A stretch of 64,000 bases of DNA from Lachancea thermotolerans CBS 6340. Its lineage: Eukaryota; Ascomycota; Saccharomycetes; Saccharomycetales; Saccharomycetaceae. The translations under genes were made by a program, and so were the position numbers. Location: positions 1,550,001-1,614,000 of the forward strand of contig NC_013082.1 in assembly GCF_000142805.1 (NCBI RefSeq). The letters are read 5' to 3'. Positions 37,934 to 47,688 of this stretch are shown piece after piece. The notes under the pieces are model-generated. The model worked only from the letters and a program-made list of their open reading frames with translations. It made no database searches and was not told where the DNA came from. Positions within the stretch are counted from its first letter, which is position 1, and each line of letters starts with the position of its first letter.

Positions 37934-40900
37934 CTACAAAAAAAGTGCCGACAGGCCAATAATCATACCCACAAGGCGTCCTTCTATTTTGGCGGCAGCC
38001 CCGTCATAGGTCGAAACCTCAACTGAGCTTGAAAAGTAACCAGAAACAGTTTGCGTCTGGAAACCAGTACTCGCAATCTTCTCTGAAAGGGTTGATTGGC
38101 CAATGAAGACTTCGCCAGTCGAAAGAGCTTCAACACCAGTGGACTGAGAGTAGCTCGTGGCAACTCTCACACTGGATGTGAAGGCCTGTGCTGACAGGTC
38201 AGCACCACTGGTGCTGAAAGACGCTTCCGTTGTCGCTGTGGACATAGCACCAGTCTTGGTACTCTTAATTGTAGTTTTCGATGATTTTGCCCCTGCGGAG
38301 CCACCGACCAAAGATTCATAAGTTGTCACAACTGGTCCATTAGAAGAAGCGACTATATTAGTCGAAACTTTGGTGTTTGTGCCAGAAAATGAAACAGCCG
38401 TGTTGCCTTTGCTAGTACTTGAAGCTGGCAATGTGGAGCTGCCTAGTAAGGAGTTGTAACTCGTCACGTCAGGGCCGAGCGCAGACTGGCCGATATTTGC
38501 TGATACGCCAACTTGAGTGGAGTATTGCTGTGTGTGCTCAGCGCTGTCCACATAAGTAGTGAAAGTTTTGCAAGCTTTTGAACCACAACTTGTGCTTGTG
38601 GTAAGGTAGTGTTTGGTGGTGCTGCTCTCGACTGAGGACTTTTTAGTGGGTGAAGCGCCCGGCCTCGAGCTAGCTTTTTTTGAAGTCTCCGTATTAACAG
38701 GCACTAGTGTAGTGATGACACTGACTTGCCCCCCAATTGTGTATGTTGCGGTACTTGATATCAGGGTTCCTCCTTCTGTCGATAGAGTGTAGGCCCATGC
38801 AGAGTCATCCTTTATTGTAACTTTTTCAGGAGACACTGATGTAACTGGGTACCAGCTCGTGTATTCTACGACCCTGCCGTTGCTCGTGGCTGTGTAAACT
38901 GAGTTTGTGAGGTACCTTTCAGTGCGATATTCAGTTGACACGCGGTCCTTCTCAGAAGAACCATGAGATGCCTTACTTGAAAACCCCTTCGTGCTCGTAG
39001 GAATTCTGCTAGACGACTTGCTCGAAGCATCCTTCGTGTGTGTTAAAGAGCCCCTTGAGGACTTTTTTGAAACACTGCTCGTGCTTGTAAATCTGCTTGT
39101 TGAAGCGCTGGGGATCTCCTTCGTACGAGTAGAAAATCCACTCGACAACCGGCTCGAAACACCTCCTGTGTGAATCACAGAGCTCTTAATATCCTGGCTC
39201 AAGGTAGCTACCGGAACAAGAGAAGTGTACTCATAAAACTCACCACTTTTGGTTGCTGTTGAGAGCGAGTTCGTGGCAAAAGCATTGGTTGAGAGTCCAG
39301 TAGAGTTATAACCTCTTGTATAGGATAGAGTTGCATTGATGACGTATATGCTTTCAGAGGTCGAAGAAACTCTTGCTGTGGCACTTGGGGATAAAGTTGC
39401 GACGGGATAGAAACTCGTGTATACCAAAAATTCGCCATTGCTCGTCTGTGTGATTACCGTGTATGTGTATTTCACTGAGTCATCCTGCGAAGGCATTGAA
39501 CTATTCTTAGAAAGTGCAGAAGTTGAATTTGTAATGAGGGTTGTCGTTGTTATACTTGAGTTGTGGGTGGAAATTGCAGAGCTAGCGGCAGTTTTGTTGG
39601 CAAGAATGGAAGAATCGCTTGAAGTAAAGATGGAAACGCTTCCCGGTATGCTGGTAGTAGTTGCATTGGTGGTTGTGAGCGCATGTCCACTAGTGTTATT
39701 AATATGAACTGAGCCAGTTGCGATGCTTAATGCACTAGTGATGGTTTTGCTCACGTTAGTGGGCACCGAAGTTGAGGTACTCGCCAAAGTGACATTTGTA
39801 GCAGTAAAAGAAGCGCCACTTGTGCTGAGGCTGGCATTGCCGCGCTGAGTGTTAGTGGATTGTGATAACGTTACACTATAGAGCGACGTCGATCTCGCAG
39901 AAGTTGAGTTTCCCGCAGTAGCAGTAGGAGAGGCCTTAGAGAAACTAGAAGTACTGACCACGGAAATTTGCTCTCCATAGTCTTGAATATTAGCTGCTGA
40001 ACTCACAGGCACATAATCTTCGAACACTATAGAAACATCCCTCTTGTAGTTAGACAGAGAAGGGTAGTTTAGAATGCTCACAGTGTCGACTATTGCAAAC
40101 CCTGACACAGGCATCGTGGCGTAGGTGATGCGAATGAACTTTCCTCCACTCAGCTGCGATCCCATACTCAAATTTATAATAGATTCATCAGAGTTGTCCG
40201 TAAATGCAGTTAAGTTAATTGCTTTTATAGGTTGGTTAAAATCGTCAATGTCGAGAACAGCCTCTACGCGTGTTTTCGATGTGTCAAATGTGAAGTTACC
40301 ACTTATGAAGGAGGCAGCCAAATTAAAAGATCCTGGATACTCGCTCAGTGGTATGTCGAGCGTGTATGTCACACTGTTGTCATTCTCCACACGAGCGTTG
40401 GTTTGCGAAGCCGATAGATTCGTGGCAACGAAATCAATAGTTTCAACAATGCTGGGGCCAGAAGAAACATTGAAAATGTAGTCGACAGTTGTGGGACTCG
40501 TAATGGAGTCCTTAGCACTGCCTGACAGTCTGGTTAAGAAATTAAACGTTGCAGTGCGGTCATCTTCGGAGACTTTGGGTTTAATTGCAAGTACATTTGA
40601 AGAGTTGTGTTCAACAGTTCCCACAACATTCGAACCCTGTAACAAATCAAAAGAATCTTGTGGGACATCTTGAAAGTCATCGGGCACAGTCATGTACAAC
40701 TCGCTATTGTAGTCAGCGGAGATATACACCTCTGCTTTCACAAGAAACCAGTGGTCCTTGTCGTTGGAGGAGTTCGTCCCAGTGTAGGAGTCCACCAAGT
40801 GGACACTAGAAAAAAATGCAGTTGGGGTTGTCTTAGGCACACTGGGTACCGTAGAGGAACTTGTGTTCGAATATTTGGCCGACGCCAGTCCTACGATGCA

Positions 40901-40936
40901 GGAGGCGCCGACAAATATATTCCTGAGCGATACCAT
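37934..40936 (-). CDS. EGT2: Egt2-like GPI-anchored cell-wall protein of cell separation
   Basis: A 1000-residue protein (S. cerevisiae Egt2 1041), a daughter-cell wall protein needed for clean septum separation after cytokinesis. Residues 1-20 form a signal peptide. Residues about 35-300 make a folded, N-glycosylated domain that begins FFSSVHLVDSYTG and resembles the N-terminal domain shared with yeast adhesins. The remainder is Ser/Thr-rich, with repeats of the type GEF(L/Y)xYTSxxPVATLS near residues 499, 564 and 684, and a Cys-containing TTSTSCGSKACKTFTTY unit near 775-795. The C-terminus (GRLVGMIIGLSALFL) is a GPI signal. Ace2/Swi5-type motifs and a TATA box occur upstream. Confidence 0.88.
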   Translation of the reverse strand: MVSLRNIFVGASCIVGLASAKYSNTSSSTVPSVPKTTPTAFFSSVHLVDSYTGTNSSNDKDHWFLVKAEVYISADYNSELYMTVPDDFQDVPQDSFDLLQGSNVVGTVEHNSSNVLAIKPKVSEDDRTATFNFLTRLSGSAKDSITSPTTVDYIFNVSSGPSIVETIDFVATNLSASQTNARVENDNSVTYTLDIPLSEYPGSFNLAASFISGNFTFDTSKTRVEAVLDIDDFNQPIKAINLTAFTDNSDESIINLSMGSQLSGGKFIRITYATMPVSGFAIVDTVSILNYPSLSNYKRDVSIVFEDYVPVSSAANIQDYGEQISVVSTSSFSKASPTATAGNSTSARSTSLYSVTLSQSTNTQRGNASLSTSGASFTATNVTLASTSTSVPTNVSKTITSALSIATGSVHINNTSGHALTTTNATTTSIPGSVSIFTSSDSSILANKTAASSAISTHNSSITTTTLITNSTSALSKNSSMPSQDDSVKYTYTVITQTSNGEFLVYTSFYPVATLSPSATARVSSTSESIYVINATLSYTRGYNSTGLSTNAFATNSLSTATKSGEFYEYTSLVPVATLSQDIKSSVIHTGGVSSRLSSGFSTRTKEIPSASTSRFTSTSSVSKKSSRGSLTHTKDASSKSSSRIPTSTKGFSSKASHGSSEKDRVSTEYRTERYLTNSVYTATSNGRVVEYTSWYPVTSVSPEKVTIKDDSAWAYTLSTEGGTLISSTATYTIGGQVSVITTLVPVNTETSKKASSRPGASPTKKSSVESSTTKHYLTTSTSCGSKACKTFTTYVDSAEHTQQYSTQVGVSANIGQSALGPDVTSYNSLLGSSTLPASSTSKGNTAVSFSGTNTKVSTNIVASSNGPVVTTYESLVGGSAGAKSSKTTIKSTKTGAMSTATTEASFSTSGADLSAQAFTSSVRVATSYSQSTGVEALSTGEVFIGQSTLSEKIASTGFQTQTVSGYFSSSVEVSTYDGAAAKIEGRLVGMIIGLSALFL
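38830..39440 (-). repeat. Internal protein repeats in EGT2
   Basis: Three related units, coding for N/S-G-x-x-x-E/V-Y-T-S-x-x-P-V-x-x-x-S, lie near 39390-39440, 39197-39245 and 38830-38880. Between the last two (about 38960-39170) is a Ser/Lys/Thr-rich run with short repeats of the S-S-R/K-x-S-T-K type. These are degenerate at DNA level. Confidence 0.6.
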
Positions 40937-41007
40937 GGCTAAGGAGGATGGATGTTAGATGATTTGATCTGGCTCCTGGAAGCTGTTACAAGATCAAATT
41001 CTTGCCA

Positions 41008-41015
41008 TTATATAC
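41008..41015 (-). promoter_or_regulatory. TATA box of EGT2
   Basis: The minus strand reads GTATATAA, 72-79 bp upstream of the EGT2 ATG. Strongly cell-cycle-regulated cell-wall genes usually have a TATA box, which fits. Confidence 0.6.
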
Positions 41016-41059
41016 TCCGTCCTGCATTAGGATAAGGCAAGCCTTTGATTCGCAGGAGT

Positions 41060-41389
41060 GCTGGCATCTTTCATTCGTAGAAATCAGATCATTCAATTAC
41101 GTGAACTAGCAGCATGCGCTCCTACTTCATCGCCTTCAAGCGCTAAAAAAAAGGGCGCTTAGAAAATAGATTGAATTTGCTAGCATTTGGAGAGAGATCA
41201 TTTGCATGAAGGCATTGTGCAAGCCACCCGTCGAGGATCTTTGTTAACTCAACGTGTAACTGCAAGCCATTCCAATTTCAGAAAAATGGCTGGCATCCGG
41301 CAGCAGGGTTCATTCATTGTCATACTTTACGAATATTAGCTGGTCTTTGAGTTAATATTGCCTGCTTGACAACGCAATATCAAGCCAGC
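41060..41389. promoter_or_regulatory. Ace2/Swi5-type CCAGC motifs upstream of EGT2
   Basis: GCTGGC at 41060-41065 and 41289-41294, GCTGGT at 41339-41344 and GCCAGC at 41384-41389 give four matches to the (A/G)CCAGC core in 330 bp. EGT2 of S. cerevisiae is a classic Ace2/Swi5 target at the M/G1 transition. The motif is short, so individual sites are uncertain. Confidence 0.5.
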
Positions 41390-41499
41390 AGAAGTCTGGT
41401 CAGCTCGTGTAGGAGTCTAACGGATTGCTGCCTCAGACTTCTACTGTATAGTTCGGCCGCACTGTAGGTGTTTTTCGTTTAATCGTTGTACCCTTGACA

Positions 41500-41937
41500 A
41501 TGGTGTTACCAATAATCATAGGAGTGGGAGTGACCTTTGCCGCCGTGACTGCACGATCAGGGATTCGTGCCTGGGAGGTGTACCAAAAGCTCACACCACT
41601 GATGATTGCGCGTCTGAATAGGATCAGGTTAACGGAGGCGGAAATCAATTTCCAAAGAGAGAGCTCGGTTCGGTTCAGGAATCTAAGCCCTACGTTAAAA
41701 GCCCGACTCGACCAGTATAGGGGCGGTTTTAGCGCAAGAATGACAGAGGCGGAAGCGCTGTTGATCCTTGGGATCTCTGGCTCAGAAGTTGCGTCGTTAA
41801 ACGAACAGCTTCTGAAGCGAAAGCATCACAAGGCCATGGTACAAAATCACCCCGATCGCGGAGGAAGCCCTTTCTTGGCCATGAAGATCAACGAGGCTCG
41901 AGACGTGCTATGCCACAGCGTCATGCTGAAGAAATGA
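41500..41937 (+). CDS. MDJ2: Mitochondrial import-motor J-protein Mdj2
   Basis: A 145-residue protein from ATG 41500 (S. cerevisiae Mdj2 146). One N-terminal TM helix (VLPIIIGVGVTFAAVTA) anchors it in the inner mitochondrial membrane. The C-terminal J domain has the HPD motif at residues 117-119 (HHKAMVQNHPDRGGSPFLA). It is a Pam18-related J protein that can stimulate mtHsp70 at the TIM23 translocase. The segment between TM and J domain (MTEAEALLILGISGS) is typical. It is followed by PEX6 in the same direction. Confidence 0.95.
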   Translation: MVLPIIIGVGVTFAAVTARSGIRAWEVYQKLTPLMIARLNRIRLTEAEINFQRESSVRFRNLSPTLKARLDQYRGGFSARMTEAEALLILGISGSEVASLNEQLLKRKHHKAMVQNHPDRGGSPFLAMKINEARDVLCHSVMLKK

Positions 41938-42185
41938 ACGGACCCACTGTTCGAGAAAGTTGGGGGAGTTTGTGTTCGCTCGCATCGCTCAATACACACT
42001 GATCTGTTCGTTTAGCCGATCAGATTATCACGAAGATGTCTTAGTACCTGAGCCCTAAACATTAAACTCCTGTTTGTTGTCACACAGAGGCCTAAGATAG
42101 CCGCCGAATAAGTTGGTGACATCCGTAGAAAAGTACCTTTGACCTCTTGAAGATACCTAATGACCCATCAAAGGGCAAAGGGCTC

Positions 42186-45100
42186 ATGACGAAACAAATG
42201 GCAAAAGCAGTTCGGCAAAAAGCTTCCAGGGCAAATGCTAACTTTTGTTTTGACAACACTTTAAGAAGCTCGATCTCTGTTGATCTTTTCGAACAATTCT
42301 CTGACTGTGGAACGCTTCCAGGAAATGGAAAAAGCTCGCCGACGGGATTTGTTCTTGTGAGCGTTCAGCTACCAGAATACGCCCCATTTCAGAAGTCTAT
42401 TCTTTTGAGCTGCACACTGAACAGAGAGCTTAGGTTAGGGTCCATTGAGCTTTCTTCCAACGTCTTTCATGTTGAAAGGTGTGTTCCTGCTATAGATACT
42501 TGCACGCTCCAGCATTATGTCGGAAATGTTCCCTCGTTATCTCAAATGGTAATTGCGGTTCACCCTGGCCTCTACGAACAGCTTGGGAAACTTCCCAGTG
42601 CGCGAGATAGAATGCGATTCGTCATGGCAAAGAGTGGACTCGATGAACACACTATTATCCATAGAGGTGATACGCTACTGGAAAAATGGTGTTGTGTCCT
42701 CGACTGTGGTCCATATTTTCAAGGGAAACTTGATCTTTCATCAACGAATGTTGTTTTCATCAAAACGGAGAGCCCTTTTTTATGTTCTAGCGCCGGTTCG
42801 CAAGTGCCTGCACTTAAAGATCTACAGCTTTCGAAAAGTGAGAGAACTATTGTTAGTTTGAGGGCTCTTGATTTCCCCGTCAGCCACGATGCTATACGTC
42901 CGAGACCGTTGGAGAACGAAGACGATTCCCTCTTTGTGTTTGCTCACGCATCTACGTTTTTGAAGCTAGGGCTTACTGGTGGCTCCCTTGTTAAGATTAC
43001 ATTTGATGGAATCTCTAGAGTGGCTAAAGCTATGGTGTTTTTAGCTCCCCATAAATATGAGTCTGGTTTTCTTTATGTTTCGCCTCGATTACTAGCACTT
43101 TTCAAATCTTTCGGTGTAGCATACATCGAGCCAAGTTCATTGAGTCTTAAAGATTTCCCCGTTGCATCTTCTCTCTCTTTGGCACGGGTGGGGTCATGGA
43201 ATAACGGCCAAAAGATCTTTGAGAGCATTATTTCAAGAAATCTTATAAAGTTTTTGACAGGCAAAAATCGCATCCTCAAATCTGGAGACCTACTCCCTGT
43301 GTCTTTTGATTCTCAATTGTCGCCGTTTTTTCATGATGGAGTTGATGAAATTGATTTACAAGGAAAGCATGATTCTATAGTATGGTTTAGGGTTGAGACA
43401 GTTGACTTGGAAAACTCGAAAAATTACACACATGAGTTCAGAATTGACGGTAAGAAGACCACGCTCTTCACGCAAAACTTGGTATCAGAAGCGCCTTTAA
43501 GCTTGTCGCAATGCAACTATTTGTCTTATTTCGGTCTCCCCTCCGTTTTTGAATACGACCTTGGGTCGTTTAGCTATGCAAAACGCTTTGTTGATATACT
43601 AAAAGTGGGTTTGAAGAACCGAAGCCAAAAAAAGTTACCCCCGGCATCCGTTATCCTCCAATCTTCTAGTCCTTGTGCAGGAAAAAGTACCCTAGTAAGG
43701 TTCGCCTCGCTCCATCTTGGCGCTCACCTTATTGAAATTGACTGTCTTTCTATTAACTCCGCACAAAGCTCGGTGGATGCGATGAATAACGTTGTAGGGT
43801 TTCTAAGGGCAAAGCTGGAACCTTTGCTTCCATTTACCTCGCCATCAATAGTTTTTCTTTCACATCTAGACAGTATTGTTGAGAAAGAAGGCGATCAGCA
43901 AGACTCCGGGGTCTCTAGGCTCAACAGGTCTTTGGCCCTTGAACTTGCTGCTTTGATGGATTTTTGTTCTGAGTGTGGCGAAGGGGCAATATTTGTTGGT
44001 TCAGTGAAAGATGCTGCTAAGTTGCCGGAAGCTGTTCTATCTAAAGTTCAATTTGTTATTGATGTTCCTGTCCCTAGCGAAGTACAAAGAGAAAGAATCT
44101 TTGAGTGGTATCTCGAGAGTCGAGAGCTAAATAGCTCCACTGTTAACCCTATTCGTTTTTCTTCAGGTTATGACGTCGTTGTTTCTAAACTGGCGCAACG
44201 CTCTGCAGGTCTTTCCCCGAACGATATCAAGTCAATCGTTCAAACAGCAAAGACAAGGGCCCTTGAAAGAAATCTCTCTAGTGAGTCCTTCTTTGATGAG
44301 TACGCTTGTTCAGGGGACTTTGTTATTATTTCACAAGCGGATCTAATCGCAGCGATCGAGGTTGCCCGAGACGAGTTTTCTGACACCATTGGAGCACCAA
44401 AAATTCCGAACGTCGATTGGAATGATATAGGCGGAATGGACATTGTTAAAGGTGAGATTATGGATACAATTGATCTACCTTTAAAACACCCAGAATTATT
44501 TTCATCTGGTATGAAAAAACGCAGTGGAATCCTTTTTTATGGGCCCCCAGGGACAGGAAAAACCCTCCTGGCGAAGGCAATCGCAACCAACTTCTCATTA
44601 AACTTTTTCAGCGTAAAAGGACCGGAGCTGTTGAACATGTATATCGGCGAATCAGAGGCAAATGTCCGCCGCGTTTTTCAAAAAGCTCGCGATGCCAAGC
44701 CGTGCGTCGTGTTTTTTGATGAATTGGATTCGGTAGCGCCGAAGCGCGGTAACCAGGGTGACTCTGGTGGCGTTATGGACCGGATCGTTTCACAACTATT
44801 GGCTGAACTGGACGGTATGAGCACGGGTGGCGACGGAGTGTTTGTAATAGGGGCTACCAACCGCCCAGATCTGCTGGACGAAGCCTTACTCAGACCTGGC
44901 CGATTTGACAAACTTTTGTACCTTGGAATATCGGACACTAATGAAAAACAAGAGAATATTCTGCGTGCCTTGAGCAGGAAGTTTACCTTACATCACGACG
45001 TTGATTTTTCGAAATTAGCAGAGATTTGCCCGTTCAACTACACCGGTGCAGATTTTTATGCGTTGTGCTCTGACTCCATGCTGAATGCCATGACCAGAGT

Positions 45101-45320
45101 TTCGAAAGAGGTTGATAAAAAGGTCGCAGACTACTGCAAAGCGCATGATAGGACAGTCTCTGTTCGTTATTGGTTCGACAAAGTGGCCACGGAAGGGGAC
45201 GCAAAAGTAGTTGTAAAAATGCAAGACTTTTTGAAGGCGCAAAAAGAGCTTTCCCCAAGCGTTTCTCAAGAGGAACTAAATCATTACTTGAGTGTCAAGC
45301 GGAACTTTGAAGGAATTTGA
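42186..45320 (+). CDS. PEX6: Peroxisomal AAA ATPase Pex6
   Basis: A 1044-residue protein from ATG 42186 (S. cerevisiae Pex6 1030). With Pex1 it pulls ubiquitinated Pex5 out of the peroxisomal membrane for reuse. N-terminal domains cover about residues 1-460. The first ATPase domain has a degenerate P-loop (SSPCAGKST, about residues 494-502), in line with the inactive D1 of Pex6. The second is canonical: GPPGTGKT at 786-793, Walker B VVFFDELDS and the arginine-finger region LRPGRFDK. It is co-oriented between MDJ2 and RPD3, as YNL329C. Confidence 0.96.
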   Translation: MTKQMAKAVRQKASRANANFCFDNTLRSSISVDLFEQFSDCGTLPGNGKSSPTGFVLVSVQLPEYAPFQKSILLSCTLNRELRLGSIELSSNVFHVERCVPAIDTCTLQHYVGNVPSLSQMVIAVHPGLYEQLGKLPSARDRMRFVMAKSGLDEHTIIHRGDTLLEKWCCVLDCGPYFQGKLDLSSTNVVFIKTESPFLCSSAGSQVPALKDLQLSKSERTIVSLRALDFPVSHDAIRPRPLENEDDSLFVFAHASTFLKLGLTGGSLVKITFDGISRVAKAMVFLAPHKYESGFLYVSPRLLALFKSFGVAYIEPSSLSLKDFPVASSLSLARVGSWNNGQKIFESIISRNLIKFLTGKNRILKSGDLLPVSFDSQLSPFFHDGVDEIDLQGKHDSIVWFRVETVDLENSKNYTHEFRIDGKKTTLFTQNLVSEAPLSLSQCNYLSYFGLPSVFEYDLGSFSYAKRFVDILKVGLKNRSQKKLPPASVILQSSSPCAGKSTLVRFASLHLGAHLIEIDCLSINSAQSSVDAMNNVVGFLRAKLEPLLPFTSPSIVFLSHLDSIVEKEGDQQDSGVSRLNRSLALELAALMDFCSECGEGAIFVGSVKDAAKLPEAVLSKVQFVIDVPVPSEVQRERIFEWYLESRELNSSTVNPIRFSSGYDVVVSKLAQRSAGLSPNDIKSIVQTAKTRALERNLSSESFFDEYACSGDFVIISQADLIAAIEVARDEFSDTIGAPKIPNVDWNDIGGMDIVKGEIMDTIDLPLKHPELFSSGMKKRSGILFYGPPGTGKTLLAKAIATNFSLNFFSVKGPELLNMYIGESEANVRRVFQKARDAKPCVVFFDELDSVAPKRGNQGDSGGVMDRIVSQLLAELDGMSTGGDGVFVIGATNRPDLLDEALLRPGRFDKLLYLGISDTNEKQENILRALSRKFTLHHDVDFSKLAEICPFNYTGADFYALCSDSMLNAMTRVSKEVDKKVADYCKAHDRTVSVRYWFDKVATEGDAKVVVKMQDFLKAQKELSPSVSQEELNHYLSVKRNFEGI

Positions 45321-45708
45321 GCAGACACCACCAACAAATGATTGTCTCAGCTCATAAAATATATACCTTTTTAGTAATGTTCTACAATAAAAGCGAATCA
45401 AAGCATTGAAGCGGATTGTTCAGTCTGTGAGTTGAGATTATTTGGAATTCGCGATGTGTCCCAAGCGTGTAGTTTCTCCTGTCTCGATCTATGTATTTTT
45501 CGTATATCAGCATATCAAGGCAATCGAGACACTGTTTTTTTAAAAGCGCGTTAATACCATCAGCACCAAATTGGGGACCTAAAAGCATCAAAACTGGGGT
45601 TTGCGTGGGGGATACAGATTGTCCTGTGAATTACCAAAGAGCGTCAACCTAATAGGAGTATTTCTCGTGAAGTTGAGAGCACGGCCAAGCTTTCTAGTTA
45701 ACGATCCA
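45321..45708. other. PEX6-RPD3 intergenic region
   Basis: A 388-bp region. It holds the RPD3 promoter. A minus-strand ORF (45382-45588, 68 codons) is present, but nothing supports it as a gene. Confidence 0.5.
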
Positions 45709-47007
45709 ATGGTGTATCAACAACTCCCCTTTGACGATCTGAAGGTGAAATCCACGAATAAAGAAAGAGTTGCATACTTCTATGATTCAGATGTGTCGAA
45801 TTATAGTTATGGTGCATCGCACCCTATGAAACCTGCAAGGATTCGGATGGCGCACAGTTTGGTTATGAATTATGGACTTTACAAGAAAATGGAGATTTAC
45901 CGAGCAAAGCCCGCCACTAAACAGGAAATGTGCCAGTTCCATTCGGATGAATACATAGATTTTCTGTCTCGAGTAACCCCTGATAATCTGGAAATGTTCC
46001 AGAAAGAGAGCGTGAAGTTCAATGTGGGAGACGACTGCCCAGTGTTTGATGGGCTATACGAATACTGTAGTATTTCCGGTGGAGGGTCGATGGAGGGCGC
46101 AGCGCGTCTTAACCGCGGAAAGTGCGATGTGGCCATCAACTATGCAGGAGGCTTGCATCATGCTAAAAAATCAGAGGCATCCGGGTTTTGCTACCTTAAC
46201 GATATTGTGCTGGGAATTATCGAACTTCTACGCTATCACCCAAGAGTACTTTATATTGATATTGATGTGCATCATGGTGATGGTGTAGAGGAGGCTTTTT
46301 ACACAACTGATCGGGTAATGACGTGCTCTTTCCATAAGTACGGTGAATTTTTCCCGGGTACCGGTGAGCTGCGGGATACAGGCGTGGGAAAAGGGAAATA
46401 CTATTCTGTCAATGTTCCTTTGCGAGACGGAATTGATGACACAACTTACAAGTCGGTTTTTGAGCCAGTGATTGGCAAAATAATGGAATGGTATCAGCCC
46501 TCTGCTGTGGTTCTCCAATGTGGGGGCGATTCTCTTTCTGGGGATCGTCTAGGTTGCTTTAACTTATCCATGCGTGGCCATGCTAACTGTGTCAATTATG
46601 TTAAGTCCTTCGGGATTCCCATGTTAGTTGTGGGAGGTGGTGGCTACACCATGAGAAATGTTGCCCGTACATGGGCGTTTGAAACTGGTCTGCTAAACAA
46701 CGTCATACTCGACCAAGAGCTTCCTTACAACGACTACTATGAATATTACGGCCCAGACTATGAACTGGATGTAAGACCATCAAACATGTTCAACGTTAAC
46801 ACACCAGAGTACCTAGACAAGATCTTGACAGGAATTTTTAGTAACCTCGAAAATACTAAGCATGCTCCTAGTGTCCAAATTAATAATGTGCCGAGAGACT
46901 TAGAGGATCACGGAGACGTGGAGGAAGACACAGCAGATGCCAAGGATACGAGAGGTGGCTCGCAGTATGCTAGAGATCAGCTGATCGAGAAAGATAATGA
47001 GTATTAG
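45709..47007 (+). CDS. RPD3: Histone deacetylase Rpd3
   Basis: The first ATG at 45709 gives 432 residues (S. cerevisiae 433); the frame upstream opens at TTG. It is a class I zinc deacetylase in the Rpd3L and Rpd3S corepressor complexes. Core motifs are all present: [38 protein letters not shown] (catalytic His pair and substrate channel), [17 protein letters not shown] (zinc ligands Asp and His) and the third zinc-ligand region [12 protein letters not shown]. The acidic C-terminal tail is disordered. Confidence 0.97.
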   Translation: MVYQQLPFDDLKVKSTNKERVAYFYDSDVSNYSYGASHPMKPARIRMAHSLVMNYGLYKKMEIYRAKPATKQEMCQFHSDEYIDFLSRVTPDNLEMFQKESVKFNVGDDCPVFDGLYEYCSISGGGSMEGAARLNRGKCDVAINYAGGLHHAKKSEASGFCYLNDIVLGIIELLRYHPRVLYIDIDVHHGDGVEEAFYTTDRVMTCSFHKYGEFFPGTGELRDTGVGKGKYYSVNVPLRDGIDDTTYKSVFEPVIGKIMEWYQPSAVVLQCGGDSLSGDRLGCFNLSMRGHANCVNYVKSFGIPMLVVGGGGYTMRNVARTWAFETGLLNNVILDQELPYNDYYEYYGPDYELDVRPSNMFNVNTPEYLDKILTGIFSNLENTKHAPSVQINNVPRDLEDHGDVEEDTADAKDTRGGSQYARDQLIEKDNEY

Positions 47008-47049
47008 TCAAAACTGTGTAATAATATGACAAGGTCACTAGATACGTGA

Positions 47050-47640
<591 letters not shown>

Positions 47641-47688
47641 TACTACTTTATGCAATATCTAGACTGTAAAAACTATTTCTATAATAAA

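Larger units (their letters stand above)
40937..41499. other. Divergent promoter EGT2-MDJ2
   Basis: A 563-bp region. It holds the EGT2 TATA box at 41008-41015 and several CCAGC motifs between 41060 and 41389. No RNA gene was seen. Confidence 0.6.

Noticed and set aside
45382-45588. 68-codon minus-strand ORF between PEX6 and RPD3
   Set aside because: No recognisable family or promoter; it lies antisense within the short RPD3 upstream region. Could be reconsidered if conserved.
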